Source: CAVOBC01 sp963693635
Lineage (GTDB): Bacteria > Pseudomonadota > Gammaproteobacteria > Pseudomonadales > Azotimanducaceae
Direction of reading: 5' to 3'
Length of the DNA stretch: 26,986 nt
Assembly: GCA_963693635.1 (NCBI GenBank)
Contig: CAVOBC010000014.1
Coordinates: 1 to 26,986 of the forward strand
Under the pieces are notes generated by a model. It did no database searches. It had not been told where the DNA came from and saw only the letters and a program-made list of their open reading frames with translations. The translations under genes were made by a program, and so were the position numbers. This document shows, one piece after another, positions 1 through 7,752 of the stretch (the stretch's first letter is position 1; the number at the start of each line of letters is the position of its first letter).

Positions 1-767
1 ACGTCTGCCAGCTTGAGGACAAGCTTGATGTGCACAGACTGGCTGGCGTCACCCTCGTATGTGAACTATTCGTCCTCCGTGAGTGCGTGCACCTTCTTAA
101 GCAATGCCTTGGACACCGATGTGGACGTGTGGAATATCGGTGAGTCGCAGGGAAGTGCAGGGAAGTCGACGTAATCGAGCGCAGTGCCGCTGAGGACTTT
201 GACGTGCTCGACCTCGATGGCCGCGAGCTCCGCCTCGGCGACTTCCGAGCTGTGCTCAAGGGCTATCAGGAGGTCATTGATCTCGCGCGGCAACCGCTCG
301 ATGAGCGTGTAGAGCTTCTGCCGGTTAGCTTCGGACTCGTTGTCAGCAGCGATAGGCTGGAAAGTCCAGATCATGGTCTCAGTGATTGGATTGGCGCGTT
401 GCCAGTGTTCGCTTGCCAGCCCGCGATTGATCAGGATGAGCTGCGGGGACTGGAACCAGACGCCGTGCAGGAAACTGACGATGGGCTCCGGCAACGGGTG
501 CCCGCGCATCGCGTTGTTCAGCATCTCTGCAGTCAGATTCTTGAGCTTCTGCGTGCGCAGAATGCCGGTCTCCGAGGCACCCAAGCGCTTCTCGAGCTTG
601 CTCACGCGACGTTGTTCGGCCGTGTAGAAGTCTGTGAGATCGGTATCGATTGCGACGATGTCGACGTCGGGGTCTGCGAGTGCGCTGAGCGCGTCGTGTA
701 TGCGCGCGAATGGCTTCTCGCCGCCGCGGCCAAGATCCGGACTCCAGCCGATCGTTGCGCTCGCCAC
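1..767 (-). pseudogene. DUF1631 family protein, C-terminal part, interrupted
   Basis: The open frame 767-66 (GTG start, 233 codons) resembles from memory the C-terminal half of DUF1631 proteins, a gammaproteobacterial family of unknown function usually over 600 residues. Landmarks are a helical stretch with EQRRVSKLEKRL, then PLPEPIVSFLHGVWFQS (about residues 92-108) and the LIERLPREINDLL segment. Two things look broken. The N-terminal half is missing: an in-frame stop lies near 900, and sequence between 860 and 925 looks coding in a different frame (ISLAKEVTSEIRKALPLLAA). The frame also ends in TAG at 66-68, yet the same frame stays open to the window edge and reads FTYEGDASQSVHIKLVLKLA, which resembles the hydrophilic C-terminal module found in longer family members. 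A tryptophan codon at the TAG would restore it. Function is unknown; decay is inferred. Confidence 0.6.
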
Positions 768-1301
768 CCGGTCCAGTACTGATGCGACATTGGGCGTGGC
801 GGTCGCGATCGCGTGTGCGGCCTGGTGAGAATGTCGGCGGCGAGCAGGGGCAGGGCCTTGCGAATCTCGCTGGTCACTTCCTTGGCAAGCGAGATTCGCT
901 CAAGCGCACGGACTGGACCGGTCATCGACGCAGGCGAGGAGTGCGTGATCCCGCCACGCCGTGCCCTCTGGGAACCAGTTGCCCGCGAGATCAGTCAATT
1001 TTCCACCATCAGCCAGGGTGTGCCCGTCTGCGCGCAATCGCGCAATGAGGTCAGCACGGGACGCGCCTCCACCGGGCGGGTCCGTGATCGTTGTGCCATA
1101 AGAGTGGATTAGCGCATGTTCCAGGTCGCCGCCCGATCCACCCGGCTTCTTTGAGTTCCTTTTCACTACGCTCGATCTTATCACCCTCGCCGGGGACCGA
1201 TATAATGCCAGACCGATTTGGTTCCGGGACCCGACCCGCTCCAGCTCACCCGTCGGTGTCCACCAGACAAATCCAAAGATCCGATAGTCCAAGAACAATG
1301 A
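768..1301. other. No convincing intact gene; possible degraded coding sequence on the minus strand
   Basis: No ORF here has a recognisable family. A minus-strand frame 1298-900 (132 codons) contains protein-like stretches such as ADLIARLRADGHTLADGG and then ends; a second minus frame, 925-602, begins with ALERISLAKEVTSEIRKAL. Together they could be the remains of the upstream part of the DUF1631 gene or of a separate gene broken by a frameshift near 905-925. Plus-strand ORFs overlapping this stretch look like antisense shadows, being rich in Arg and Ser with no motif. Confidence 0.4.
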
Positions 1302-2186
1302 ATGATGAGTAAAGCTTCACCGACGTCCCACAGTTATTTCTCGCAGCGTTTGCGGCTGCACTACCTGGACTGGGGCAACGATGATGCGCCGCCACTGCTG
1401 CTGGTGCACGGCAGCAGGGATCATTGTCACAACTGGGACTGGTTGGCTCAGGAACTGCGGGATGAGTACCACATTGTTGCCCCCGACTTTCGCGGCCATG
1501 GCGATTCAGAGTGGGTGCGGGGGGCGAGCTATGGGTACAGCGCTTACATTTATGATCTCGCGCAGTTAGTGCACCAGCAGAATCTGTCGCCGGTGTCGAT
1601 CATCGCTCACTCGCTTGGCGGCGGCGTGGCGCTCCGGTATGCCGGCATCTATCCGGAGCACATCCGGCGGATAATCGTGATCGAGGGTGCGGGCAATTGG
1701 CACCACGATGCGGAGCCGCATGTGAAGATGCGCCAGTGGATCGAGGGCTCGCGAACAGCCTCTGGCCGCCTGCCTCGTCGTTACGATTCGCTTGACGACG
1801 CGCTTCACCGCATGCAGGCCGCGAACGGACATCTGCGGGAGGATCAGGCACGGCATCTTACGATCCACGGCAGCAACCGGAACGAAGACGGCAGCTATAG
1901 CTGGAAGTTCGACAACTACACGCGGCTCATGGCGCCGTTCGACATGGGGCCGGACGAGAGCCGCCTGCTATGGAACAGAATAGACGCGCCGCTCTTGCTC
2001 GTGAGCGGTGGTGAGAGCTGGATGGGCCAGGGTGGCAAAGGAGAGGGTGACAAGAAAAAGTCGGACCTGACGGAACCGTTTCGGAACGCAACTCATGTCA
2101 CGATTCCGAACGCTGGCCACTGGGTTCACCATGATCAGCTTGACGCGTTCCTGACAAAGACCCGCGAGTTTTTCGTCGATACCTGA
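1302..2186 (+). CDS. Alpha/beta hydrolase fold protein
   Basis: A 294-residue soluble alpha/beta hydrolase of the epoxide hydrolase/esterase type. The strand-turn HGSRDH (36-41) is the oxyanion-hole region, DFRGHGDS (62-69) is the conserved loop, and the nucleophile elbow AHSLGGG puts Ser104 as nucleophile. The late motif NAGHWVHHD supplies the catalytic His273, and the acid is probably in the stretch around APLLLVSGGES. The length is normal and there is no signal peptide, so it should be cytoplasmic. The ATG at 1302 is followed at once by a second ATG at 1305, and neither has a strong Shine-Dalgarno sequence. The gene stands alone on the plus strand, ending in TGA 206 bases before rluA. The substrate cannot be told from sequence; ester or C-C bond hydrolysis fits the catabolic neighbourhood, but that is inference. 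Confidence 0.9.
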   Translation: MMSKASPTSHSYFSQRLRLHYLDWGNDDAPPLLLVHGSRDHCHNWDWLAQELRDEYHIVAPDFRGHGDSEWVRGASYGYSAYIYDLAQLVHQQNLSPVSIIAHSLGGGVALRYAGIYPEHIRRIIVIEGAGNWHHDAEPHVKMRQWIEGSRTASGRLPRRYDSLDDALHRMQAANGHLREDQARHLTIHGSNRNEDGSYSWKFDNYTRLMAPFDMGPDESRLLWNRIDAPLLLVSGGESWMGQGGKGEGDKKKSDLTEPFRNATHVTIPNAGHWVHHDQLDAFLTKTREFFVDT

Positions 2187-2392
2187 CAGCCTCTCACGGT
2201 GCCGGGTTACCGCGCTGTCGTGCAGGGAACTCAAGTCAGCATATTGCTTTAGTTCCATGAAAGGCTGCTTTCTCAGCGGCCCGATCGAGTTTTTCTTTGC
2301 TACGCGGAGGGTCGTCGCGTCTATCAGGGTCTCGCCGAACTCCGATGGCAAAGCGGGGTAGACTGGCGACCCCGTAAGCCGCATCCCTGCCA

Positions 2393-3079
2393 ATGCCAAA
2401 GCCGCGTCACCGCCGTCCCCCGGCAAACCGTGCGAATGAAGCTCGTCTGTACGTGCCGCCGCTCTGCACAGAGGATATACGTACGCTGTATGCGGACGAC
2501 GACATTCTCGTTGTCGTGAAGCCAGCGGGATTGCTGTCAGTGCCGGGCATTGTGAATAAAGATTGTCTCGTGACGCGCGTTCAGGCGGACTATCCCGGGG
2601 CGCGCATTGTGCATCGCCTTGATCTCGATACCTCGGGAATCATGGTGCTCGCCAGAACCCAGCACGCGGTCGCGGACATCAATCGTCAATTTCGCGAAAG
2701 ATCCATTGACAAGCGTTATGAGGCGATTGTGTACGGTGAACTGACCGGCGACGGTTCGATTAACCTCGCCTTGTCGCCTGACCCGGACAATCGGCCGAAG
2801 CAGAGAATCGATCTAGATGGTAAAGATGCGTTGACGCGCTTTGAGGTGCTTGAACCGGGTGCAACCTCGCGCGTTGTCCTCTTGCCGACGACGGGTCGTT
2901 CGCATCAGTTGCGCGTTCATCTCGCGGCGATCGATCACCCGATACTCGGTTGCGACCTTTATGCGCACGCCGAGGCGCTCGCGATGAGTGATCGCTTGCA
3001 GCTCCACGCAACCGGATTGACGATTGACCACCCGGGCTCCGGTGAGCGGACTGCGTTCAGTGATCCGGTACCGTTCTAG
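2393..3079 (+). CDS. rluA: RluA-type pseudouridine synthase (23S rRNA U746 / tRNA U32)
   Basis: This 228-residue protein isomerises uridine to pseudouridine in stem-loops; E. coli RluA acts on 23S rRNA U746 and tRNA U32. The sequence follows RluA closely: VVKPAGLLSVPG (41-52), the catalytic motif HRLDLDTSG with Asp77, the RPKQ segment, TGRSHQLRVH and the near-C-terminal LQLHATGLTIDHP. It has a short basic N-terminal extension of about ten residues relative to E. coli RluA and lacks the S4 domain of RluC/RluD, as expected. It ends in TAG at the position where homologues end (DPVPF against APADF in E. coli), which shows TAG is a working terminator in this genome. It is convergent with the nitroreductase gene, with 40 bases between them. 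Confidence 0.94.
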   Translation: MPKPRHRRPPANRANEARLYVPPLCTEDIRTLYADDDILVVVKPAGLLSVPGIVNKDCLVTRVQADYPGARIVHRLDLDTSGIMVLARTQHAVADINRQFRERSIDKRYEAIVYGELTGDGSINLALSPDPDNRPKQRIDLDGKDALTRFEVLEPGATSRVVLLPTTGRSHQLRVHLAAIDHPILGCDLYAHAEALAMSDRLQLHATGLTIDHPGSGERTAFSDPVPF

Positions 3080-3119
3080 GGCAGCGGCTGCTTCTCGCCT
3101 GGTACGGGTCGGCGGGCGC

Positions 3120-3872
3120 TCAGGTGGTTCGTTTTGGTGGGCCCGCGCTTGTGTGACGGGTACCGGGCGGATCTTCGGCCCACGCTGGCGACGCGTCCCA
3201 GGTGTCGCCAAAGATTCGTTCTGGCATCGGCCGGCGGCGTACCGGGCCGTGGGAACCGATCGGCTTGCCAAGCGTAACGGTGCAAGCAATGAAGACTTCC
3301 TCGGGGATGCCAAGCAGGGTCTTTAGCTCCGCGTCGACGGGCCCGTGAAAGCCAGTGATCACGCCACCGTAGCCCAGGCCACGGGCGGCCAGCATCAGGT
3401 TTTGCACGGCCGGGTAAACCGATGCGCCCTCCATGGGATGTGCGGCGCGGTAGCGGACGAGACACGGCAGAATGAGTGCTGGCACCTTGTCGAAGTGGTC
3501 AACATAGTGCTCCATGGTTCCCGCCATGCGCGCCTTCGGCGAATCCTGGCGGGCACCGGAACCCTTGTCGTATTGATCGTTCTCGCGCTTGACGCCCCAG
3601 ATTTTTCGCGCACCGTCCTGAATGAGGCGCTTGGCCTGCATGGCTTTGTCGCCAGCGGTCAGGACCATGAAGCGAAACGGTTGTCGGTTGGACCCGCTGG
3701 GTGCGCGGGTCGCTGCGAACATCACGTCACGCAGTATGTGATCCGGAATGGGGTCGGGACGATAGCGACGGATCGCGCGGGTCGTGGCGATGCCTTCGAG
3801 AAGCCCCACGGTGTCGTCCGCGATCGGCCGGTCTGCGAATGGATTGTCTGTATTCGGTTGCTCTGGTGTCAC
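3120..3872 (-). CDS. Nitroreductase family FMN-dependent oxidoreductase
   Basis: A 250-residue member of the nitroreductase fold (FMN-binding homodimers that use NAD(P)H to reduce nitro groups, quinones or related electrophiles). FMN-contact motifs are visible: TTRAIRRYRPDPIP near residues 30-43, APSGSNRQPFRF near 57-68, and the C-terminal ASVYPAVQNLMLAARGLGYGG helix region followed by LGKPIGSHGPVRRRP. I place the start at GTG 3872 because GGGGAC precedes it by about five bases and no ATG in frame lies nearby. The C-terminal 25 residues are low-complexity, hydrophilic and Pro-rich. It is convergent with rluA and codirectional with the mgtE locus upstream. No substrate can be assigned; some members are dehalogenases or ring-reducing enzymes, so involvement in aromatic catabolism is possible but unproven. 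Confidence 0.9.
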   Translation of the reverse strand: MTPEQPNTDNPFADRPIADDTVGLLEGIATTRAIRRYRPDPIPDHILRDVMFAATRAPSGSNRQPFRFMVLTAGDKAMQAKRLIQDGARKIWGVKRENDQYDKGSGARQDSPKARMAGTMEHYVDHFDKVPALILPCLVRYRAAHPMEGASVYPAVQNLMLAARGLGYGGVITGFHGPVDAELKTLLGIPEEVFIACTVTLGKPIGSHGPVRRRPMPERIFGDTWDASPAWAEDPPGTRHTSAGPPKRTT

Positions 3873-3958
3873 TTTGTCCCCATGCCCGCCGTCCGAAATC
3901 TATCAGCGGCCATCATACACTGGCAAGATGCCTCGGCTTTCGGTGGCGCAGGAACTGG

Positions 3959-4534
3959 CTAGAACATCCACATGCTCGCGAGGCCCAGCATCGCACCCAT
4001 GCTGACGACGTCTGTTGCAGTGGTCAGAAAGATGGTGGATACCGTCGCCGGGTCTGCGCCGGCGCGACGGAGTACGAGTGGAATCATCACGCCCGAGACA
4101 CCGGCCGCCGCGCAGGAGCCGAGCATCGCAACCAGGATGACGCCGGCCAGCAGCAGGGGTTCGGGGCTGCCGCTGACGAGGGCATAGGCAAGCATTGCGC
4201 ACGCCGCAGTGATGCCGACCAGGATGCCGTTGCTGATGCCGAACAGGGCTTCTTTTCGAAGGAGGCCACCTTCCATGCCCGGCTTCAGTTCGTTGAGCGC
4301 CATCGCGCGGAGTGTCACTGCGAGCGCCTGACAACCCGTATTGCCCGCCTGACCGGTGAGAACCGGCAGGAACGCGGCGAGCGCAACGATCTGCTGAATC
4401 GTATCTTCGAACAAGCCCACGACCGCGCCTGCAGCAAAGGCGGTGAGCAGGTTGAGTTGCAGCCAGGGGTGTCTGAACTGGAGGCATTTCAGCCAGGGTG
4501 TCGCGAGGTGCTCTTCTTTTTCAACGCCGACCAT
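3959..4534 (-). CDS. mgtE: MgtE magnesium transporter, C-terminal membrane half (separated by in-frame TAG)
   Basis: This 191-codon frame is the transmembrane domain of MgtE, which forms the Mg2+ channel as a dimer in the inner membrane. It begins with the linker sequence EEHLATPWLKCLQFRHPWLQ and continues through about five hydrophobic helices. Family signatures are FLPVLTGQAGNTGCQALA and GADPATVSTIFLTTATDV, the latter carrying the pore-associated aspartate. It lies in exactly the same reading frame as the upstream cytosolic half, separated only by one TAG and three sense codons (TAG GCG GGC CGG ATG), so the ATG used here is probably an internal methionine of the ancestral protein. Re-initiation after the stop is conceivable, but there is no good Shine-Dalgarno sequence. 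Without its N domain the pore would lack its normal Mg2+ gate. The frame ends in TAG at 3959. Confidence 0.85.
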   Translation of the reverse strand: MVGVEKEEHLATPWLKCLQFRHPWLQLNLLTAFAAGAVVGLFEDTIQQIVALAAFLPVLTGQAGNTGCQALAVTLRAMALNELKPGMEGGLLRKEALFGISNGILVGITAACAMLAYALVSGSPEPLLLAGVILVAMLGSCAAAGVSGVMIPLVLRRAGADPATVSTIFLTTATDVVSMGAMLGLASMWMF

Positions 4535-4543
4535 CCGGCCCGC

Positions 4544-5233
4544 CTAGGCGGTTAATTCGTACGTCTGCTGTTCAAACATCGCGTAGCCGCGGACGATGCC
4601 GAGTAGTCTGCGGTTGTCGTCGCAGACCGGGTACATCGGATAGTGCCGGCGCAGCACGGCGCGCATGGCGTCTTCCTGGTCGGAGTCGGCAACGAAATAG
4701 AATGGCTCGGTCACCATGATGTCGTTGAGCACATCGGTCGAGATGGCAAAGAGCAGCTCGCGCATGGCAACGACCCCGGCGAGGCGGTCCTCCTCGTCTA
4801 CCACGTAGGCGTACATCAGCTGTTGCTCCTGGGCGAGGGGCCGGAGTGCTTCGATGGCATCAGCCACGCGTGTGGTCGGCAAGAAGCGTTGGGTTACTGA
4901 CGCCATCAGCCGCCCGACGCTGTCGACCGGAAACCCGAGGTTGTAGCCCAATTGATTGCCGAACTGGCTGTGGAGCAGTGGTGCCAGCGCCTCCTGGCGT
5001 TGCACTGACAAGCAACTAACGATACGCATTGCCATGGCAGGGTCGAGTCGCTCAAGCACCGCCGAGACAAGATCGTCGGTTCCCCGGTCCAGCGATGTCA
5101 GCGCGTCGAGTGGCGCTCGCCGGCTCACAGCGATGACGAGCTGACGCAGTTGAATCTCATCATGCTGCGTTCGATTCGTGTTTGCAGAGGTTATCTGGTT
5201 GCCACCTGGCGTCACATCGATATCTGCGCCCAT
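4544..5233 (-). CDS. mgtE: MgtE magnesium transporter, N-terminal cytosolic half (MgtE_N and CBS pair), ends at in-frame TAG
   Basis: The 229-codon frame carries the MgtE_N superhelical domain (about residues 28-105, ending AMAMRIVSCLSVQRQEALAPLL) and then two CBS modules. CBS1 starts around LMASVTQRFLPTTRVADAIEAL, CBS2 around DIMVTEPFYFVADSDQEDAMRAV. In intact MgtE these bind Mg2+ and close the pore when the cation is plentiful. The reading stops after YELTA at TAG 4546-4544, where homologues normally continue through a plug helix into the membrane domain; here the same frame resumes immediately with AGRMVGVEKEE. A single CAG to TAG change explains it. Either the transporter is lost, or separate halves are made. 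The combined length of about 425 codons is that of a normal MgtE. Confidence 0.85.
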   Translation of the reverse strand: MGADIDVTPGGNQITSANTNRTQHDEIQLRQLVIAVSRRAPLDALTSLDRGTDDLVSAVLERLDPAMAMRIVSCLSVQRQEALAPLLHSQFGNQLGYNLGFPVDSVGRLMASVTQRFLPTTRVADAIEALRPLAQEQQLMYAYVVDEEDRLAGVVAMRELLFAISTDVLNDIMVTEPFYFVADSDQEDAMRAVLRRHYPMYPVCDDNRRLLGIVRGYAMFEQQTYELTA

Positions 5234-5308
5234 GGTAACAGGCGTTTTCGGGGCGAAGGAATTGCGGGTAACGAACCCCGGTTGTCGCCTGGCGGCTGAG
5301 AGATCGGG

Positions 5309-5872
5309 TTAGAAAATGTTGCTCATGTTCTGGGAGAGAATGACGGTTTGATCGAGGAAGACATGGCGCCTCGCCAATTTGAGACCATCTTCTGTCCTGC
5401 GCACGCGGTCTTCTCGTCTGCCCACCCAGCGGTCTTCTTCGCTATTGAGCCTCGATCGATACAGACAAAAATTGAGGGCAACATCGATCTCATCGCCTTC
5501 TACCTGCGTGATGCGCACGTTGGTGACAAAGTGTCGTGTCCTTGAAGGCGGGTCCTCGGCCCAGGGCGTGCCTCTGATCGTTTTGGCGACACGGGTTGTG
5601 AGCGTGTCAAAGTTATCGTCGAAGAAAGCCATGTCTCCGGGGCGAGTGAATTCGTCGGCGACCTCCCTCGCGGTGGTTGTTCGACGAATCGGTACCCAGT
5701 AGTGGATATCGCTCGTTAGTAAGGTCAGCCAGTCTTCGTAGCGCCGCTCGTCGAGGATCGCCGCCTCGGCATAGAGGAACTGTTCAACTTCGAACTGCAG
5801 GCGCGCACGGTGGGACAAGTCGGCGAGATCTTGTCGGTCCTGGCCGATGTTGCCCGATGTTGGCATGTCCAT
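5309..5872 (-). CDS. Ring-hydroxylating dioxygenase beta subunit
   Basis: A 187-residue small subunit of a Rieske non-haem iron dioxygenase (SnoaL-like cone fold, as in the 3-phenylpropionate or biphenyl dioxygenase beta subunits). Recognisable family features are the N-terminal VEQFLYAEAAILDERRYEDW, DIHYWVPIRRT, the middle segment FDDNFDTLTTRVAKT followed by TPWAEDPPSRTRHFVTNVRI, and the C-terminal RRHVFLDQTVIL. The beta subunit has no catalytic metal and supports the alpha3-beta3 assembly. Its ATG overlaps the TGA of the alpha gene (TGATG), which indicates translational coupling in one operon. No ferredoxin or reductase gene is adjacent, so electrons must come from components encoded elsewhere. 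The frame is intact, unlike that of its partner. Confidence 0.92.
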   Translation of the reverse strand: MDMPTSGNIGQDRQDLADLSHRARLQFEVEQFLYAEAAILDERRYEDWLTLLTSDIHYWVPIRRTTTAREVADEFTRPGDMAFFDDNFDTLTTRVAKTIRGTPWAEDPPSRTRHFVTNVRITQVEGDEIDVALNFCLYRSRLNSEEDRWVGRREDRVRRTEDGLKLARRHVFLDQTVILSQNMSNIF

Positions 5873-6469
5873 CAGATCGCGTCCGTTGGTTCTGGCGAGT
5901 GATGGGCGATGAGGTCAGGCCAGCTTTCTGCCGTCATCCACTCCTCCCAGCACCGATAGGTCCAGAGTTGTGCATGCTCGTTGACCACAGTCTCAATGGA
6001 TTTCTGACCGTCCGGTCCGACGGTTACCTCGTCGAGGCCTGATCGCATGCTGTAGTTGAGTGGTTTTCGTCGCGCGACACGGCCAATCGAGCCGCGTGTG
6101 CTGTGGCTCCAGTTCTCGCCGTCGTCCTGTTCGAGCAGCCCGGCGGGGCCAAAGAAGTGGGTTGCTGCCTGGATGACGCGGCGCCGTTCATCTTCGGTCA
6201 TTGATTTCTCAACCAGGGTGAACCACCAGATTTCAGTCTCGACCGGACCCTTCGGCAGCCGCAGGCAAAGCTGACTGCCGTCCTGCGTAATCCACACGTT
6301 AGGAAAGATGTTCGGGTGCCCACGTGACCTGACACCGGCCGAACCGAGTGCCTCCCTGGACGCAGGGTTGGACCGCCAATGTCTGCGGCTGGTCCCGCCT
6401 TCGGCAACCAGCTGGCGGTGTTTCTCTTCGGACTCGCAAGCCGGGCCGGCGACAATCCCGGCCCCCCGA
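5872..6469 (-). pseudogene. Ring-hydroxylating dioxygenase alpha subunit, C-terminal part after a frameshift
   Basis: This continues the alpha subunit in a different frame from its N-terminal part. Immediately after the shift it reads AGIVAGPACESEEKHRQLVAEG, then EALGSAGVRSRGHPNIFPN, VWITQDGSQLCLRLPKGP and TEIWWFTLV, which is standard for the substrate-binding catalytic domain of phenylpropionate-type alpha subunits. The C-terminal part includes EQDDGENWSHSTRG and the end SIETVVNEHAQLWTYRCWEEWMTAE. It ends in TGA overlapping the beta start. Taken alone the piece has no plausible start codon or ribosome binding site at its upstream boundary, so I regard it as the second half of one gene 5872-7199 rather than a gene of its own. 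Restoring one G in the run at 6462-6467 would join the frames. Confidence 0.85.
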
Positions 6470-7199
6470 TCGCGTGTCCGTACTCGCCGAGTAGAACCAT
6501 CTGATCCATCGGGAACAGTGCCTCCTCAGTGAGAACACCGGCCTGGATAGCGGATTGATGGCTGACCTTGGGGTGATACCAGTCGAACAAATTGTCGACT
6601 GCGAGTTTCCAGTTGCAGTGAATGCGATTTTTCTGAATGCCGTCAACAATGACCATCTCGCCCTTGCCCGCGATCTGATCGATGCCCAGTCTGCCCACCC
6701 AGCCCAGAAAGTCGTGCAAGGACGGGGCGTCGTTGTCCAGACACGCGAAGACAAAGCCGCCGTAGCTCTCGACGCGAGGTACGCGCGTCAGACCCCACTC
6801 GTCAAAGTCCAACTGATCGCCGTAGTACTTGTCGCTGCCGGGGACCGCGATCAGGCGGCCATCAAGCGCGAAGTTCCAGCCGTGATAGGAGCAGAAAAAG
6901 GAGCGCGTGTTGCCCTGTTCCGCCCGACAGACGGAGTTGCCGCGGTGCGGACACGAGTTGAGCAAGACGTTTATCGCCTCGTCCCGCCCGCGAACGACAA
7001 TGACCTGCTCCTCGCCAATGGCGTTCATGAAGTAGTCGCCGGGTTTGGTTATCTGCGACTCGTGGCACATGAAATTCCAGGCGCGGCCGAAGATTTTCTG
7101 CAACTCAAGCTCGTACACTGCCCTGTCGGAGAATATCTCGCGCTCCACCAGGCCCTGGCGGACGTCGACCCAATGATCGCTTGTTATCAGTTTTGCCAT
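6198..7199 (-). CDS. Ring-hydroxylating dioxygenase alpha subunit (Rieske), N-terminal part before a frameshift
   Basis: The alpha subunit carries the Rieske [2Fe-2S] centre and the mononuclear iron that inserts O2 into aromatic substrates. I start it at ATG 7199 (AGGA about eight bases upstream), not at the longer in-frame codon 7307, because homology begins with MAKLITSDHWVDVRQGLVERE. Rieske ligands are Cys83-x-His85 in SCPHRGNSVC and Cys103-x2-His106 in FCSYHGW. The mononuclear iron site appears in AVDNLFDWYHPKVSH (His-x4-His after Asp). True homology stops at GEYGHAIGGPG near codon 240; the remainder of the open frame, down to 6198, is nonsense sequence rich in Arg and Ser. The correct continuation is one frame away (see the adjacent entry). 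As sequenced, the product would lack most of the catalytic domain and should be inactive. Confidence 0.88.
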   Translation of the reverse strand: MAKLITSDHWVDVRQGLVEREIFSDRAVYELELQKIFGRAWNFMCHESQITKPGDYFMNAIGEEQVIVVRGRDEAINVLLNSCPHRGNSVCRAEQGNTRSFFCSYHGWNFALDGRLIAVPGSDKYYGDQLDFDEWGLTRVPRVESYGGFVFACLDNDAPSLHDFLGWVGRLGIDQIAGKGEMVIVDGIQKNRIHCNWKLAVDNLFDWYHPKVSHQSAIQAGVLTEEALFPMDQMVLLGEYGHAIGGPGLSPARLASPKRNTASWLPKAGPAADIGGPTLRPGRHSVRPVSGHVGTRTSFLTCGLRRTAVSFACGCRRVRSRLKSGGSPWLRNQ

Positions 7200-7630
7200 C
7201 TGTCGTTCCTGGTTTTCGCCTGCATTGTCTGGATGTGGTCGTTGCAGGTTGTGGCTTGAAGGTTGCTGGCGCCAGCCGCTGCCTGCAGACAGGCGGCGGC
7301 TCGCCAATAGGTACCCTTGGCTCCGTTGATGTTTCCTATGGGCGCACCCACTTTAGCGTGGCGCATCGGCCGCGTCTTCAGGCTTGTCGTTATGCGCGGG
7401 AACGTTCGCGCGGTTGCTTGCCAACGCGTGGGCCTGTCGTTAGTGTCGACGTGCGTGGCCACCGGCGGCTTCGCAATTTCAGGACCGATCGGGACAGATG
7501 GATCGGCCGCATCGCCCGACGACGCGCGCTGCGTCATGCTACGTCGCGGGATTACCTCGTGCGATCACTTGCGGCGATGCTGCAGGACGTCAACGCGGCT
7601 GGTCGGGCAACGGAACTAGCGAGCTAACAA
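7200..7630. other. Intergenic region with no identifiable gene
   Basis: This stretch lies between the divergently read dioxygenase operon and the zinc-finger locus. ORFs exist on both strands (plus 7181-7627 and 7317-7619, minus 7537-7187), but none shows a domain, a credible start or protein-like composition. The last 100 bases on the plus strand read SRDYLVRSLAAMLQDVNAAG, which looks somewhat protein-like and could be the tail of a degraded gene. The promoters of the two flanking units must lie here, but I see no clear -35/-10 pair. Confidence 0.4.
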
Positions 7631-7747
7631 ATGTCGGAGGCCAGGATCAATACTATCGATGAATTCGAGGAAGACTACGCCAGGGGGATCGGCCACAAGT
7701 TTCCTCCGCGCGGCGGCAGGAAGGCGAGCCTCGGCAATACGGACTGA
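7631..7747 (+). CDS. Possible 38-codon ORF upstream of the CHY zinc-finger gene
   Basis: ATG at 7631 opens a 38-codon frame ending in TGA five bases before the zinc-finger start. The product begins MSEARINTIDEFEEDYARGI, is strongly charged, and ends in a basic tail. Its composition (Ile, Asp, Glu at the front, Gly/Arg/Lys at the back) looks more like a protein than like a shadow, and the tight spacing suggests translational coupling with the next gene. I do not recognise it. It could be a genuine small protein, the truncated N-terminus of a longer one, or chance. Confidence 0.35.
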   Translation: MSEARINTIDEFEEDYARGIGHKFPPRGGRKASLGNTD

Positions 7748-7752
7748 CCCAC

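Noticed and set aside
1968..2426. 152-codon minus-strand frame between the hydrolase and rluA
   Set aside because: It overlaps the end of the hydrolase gene and shows no family motif; treated as a shadow.
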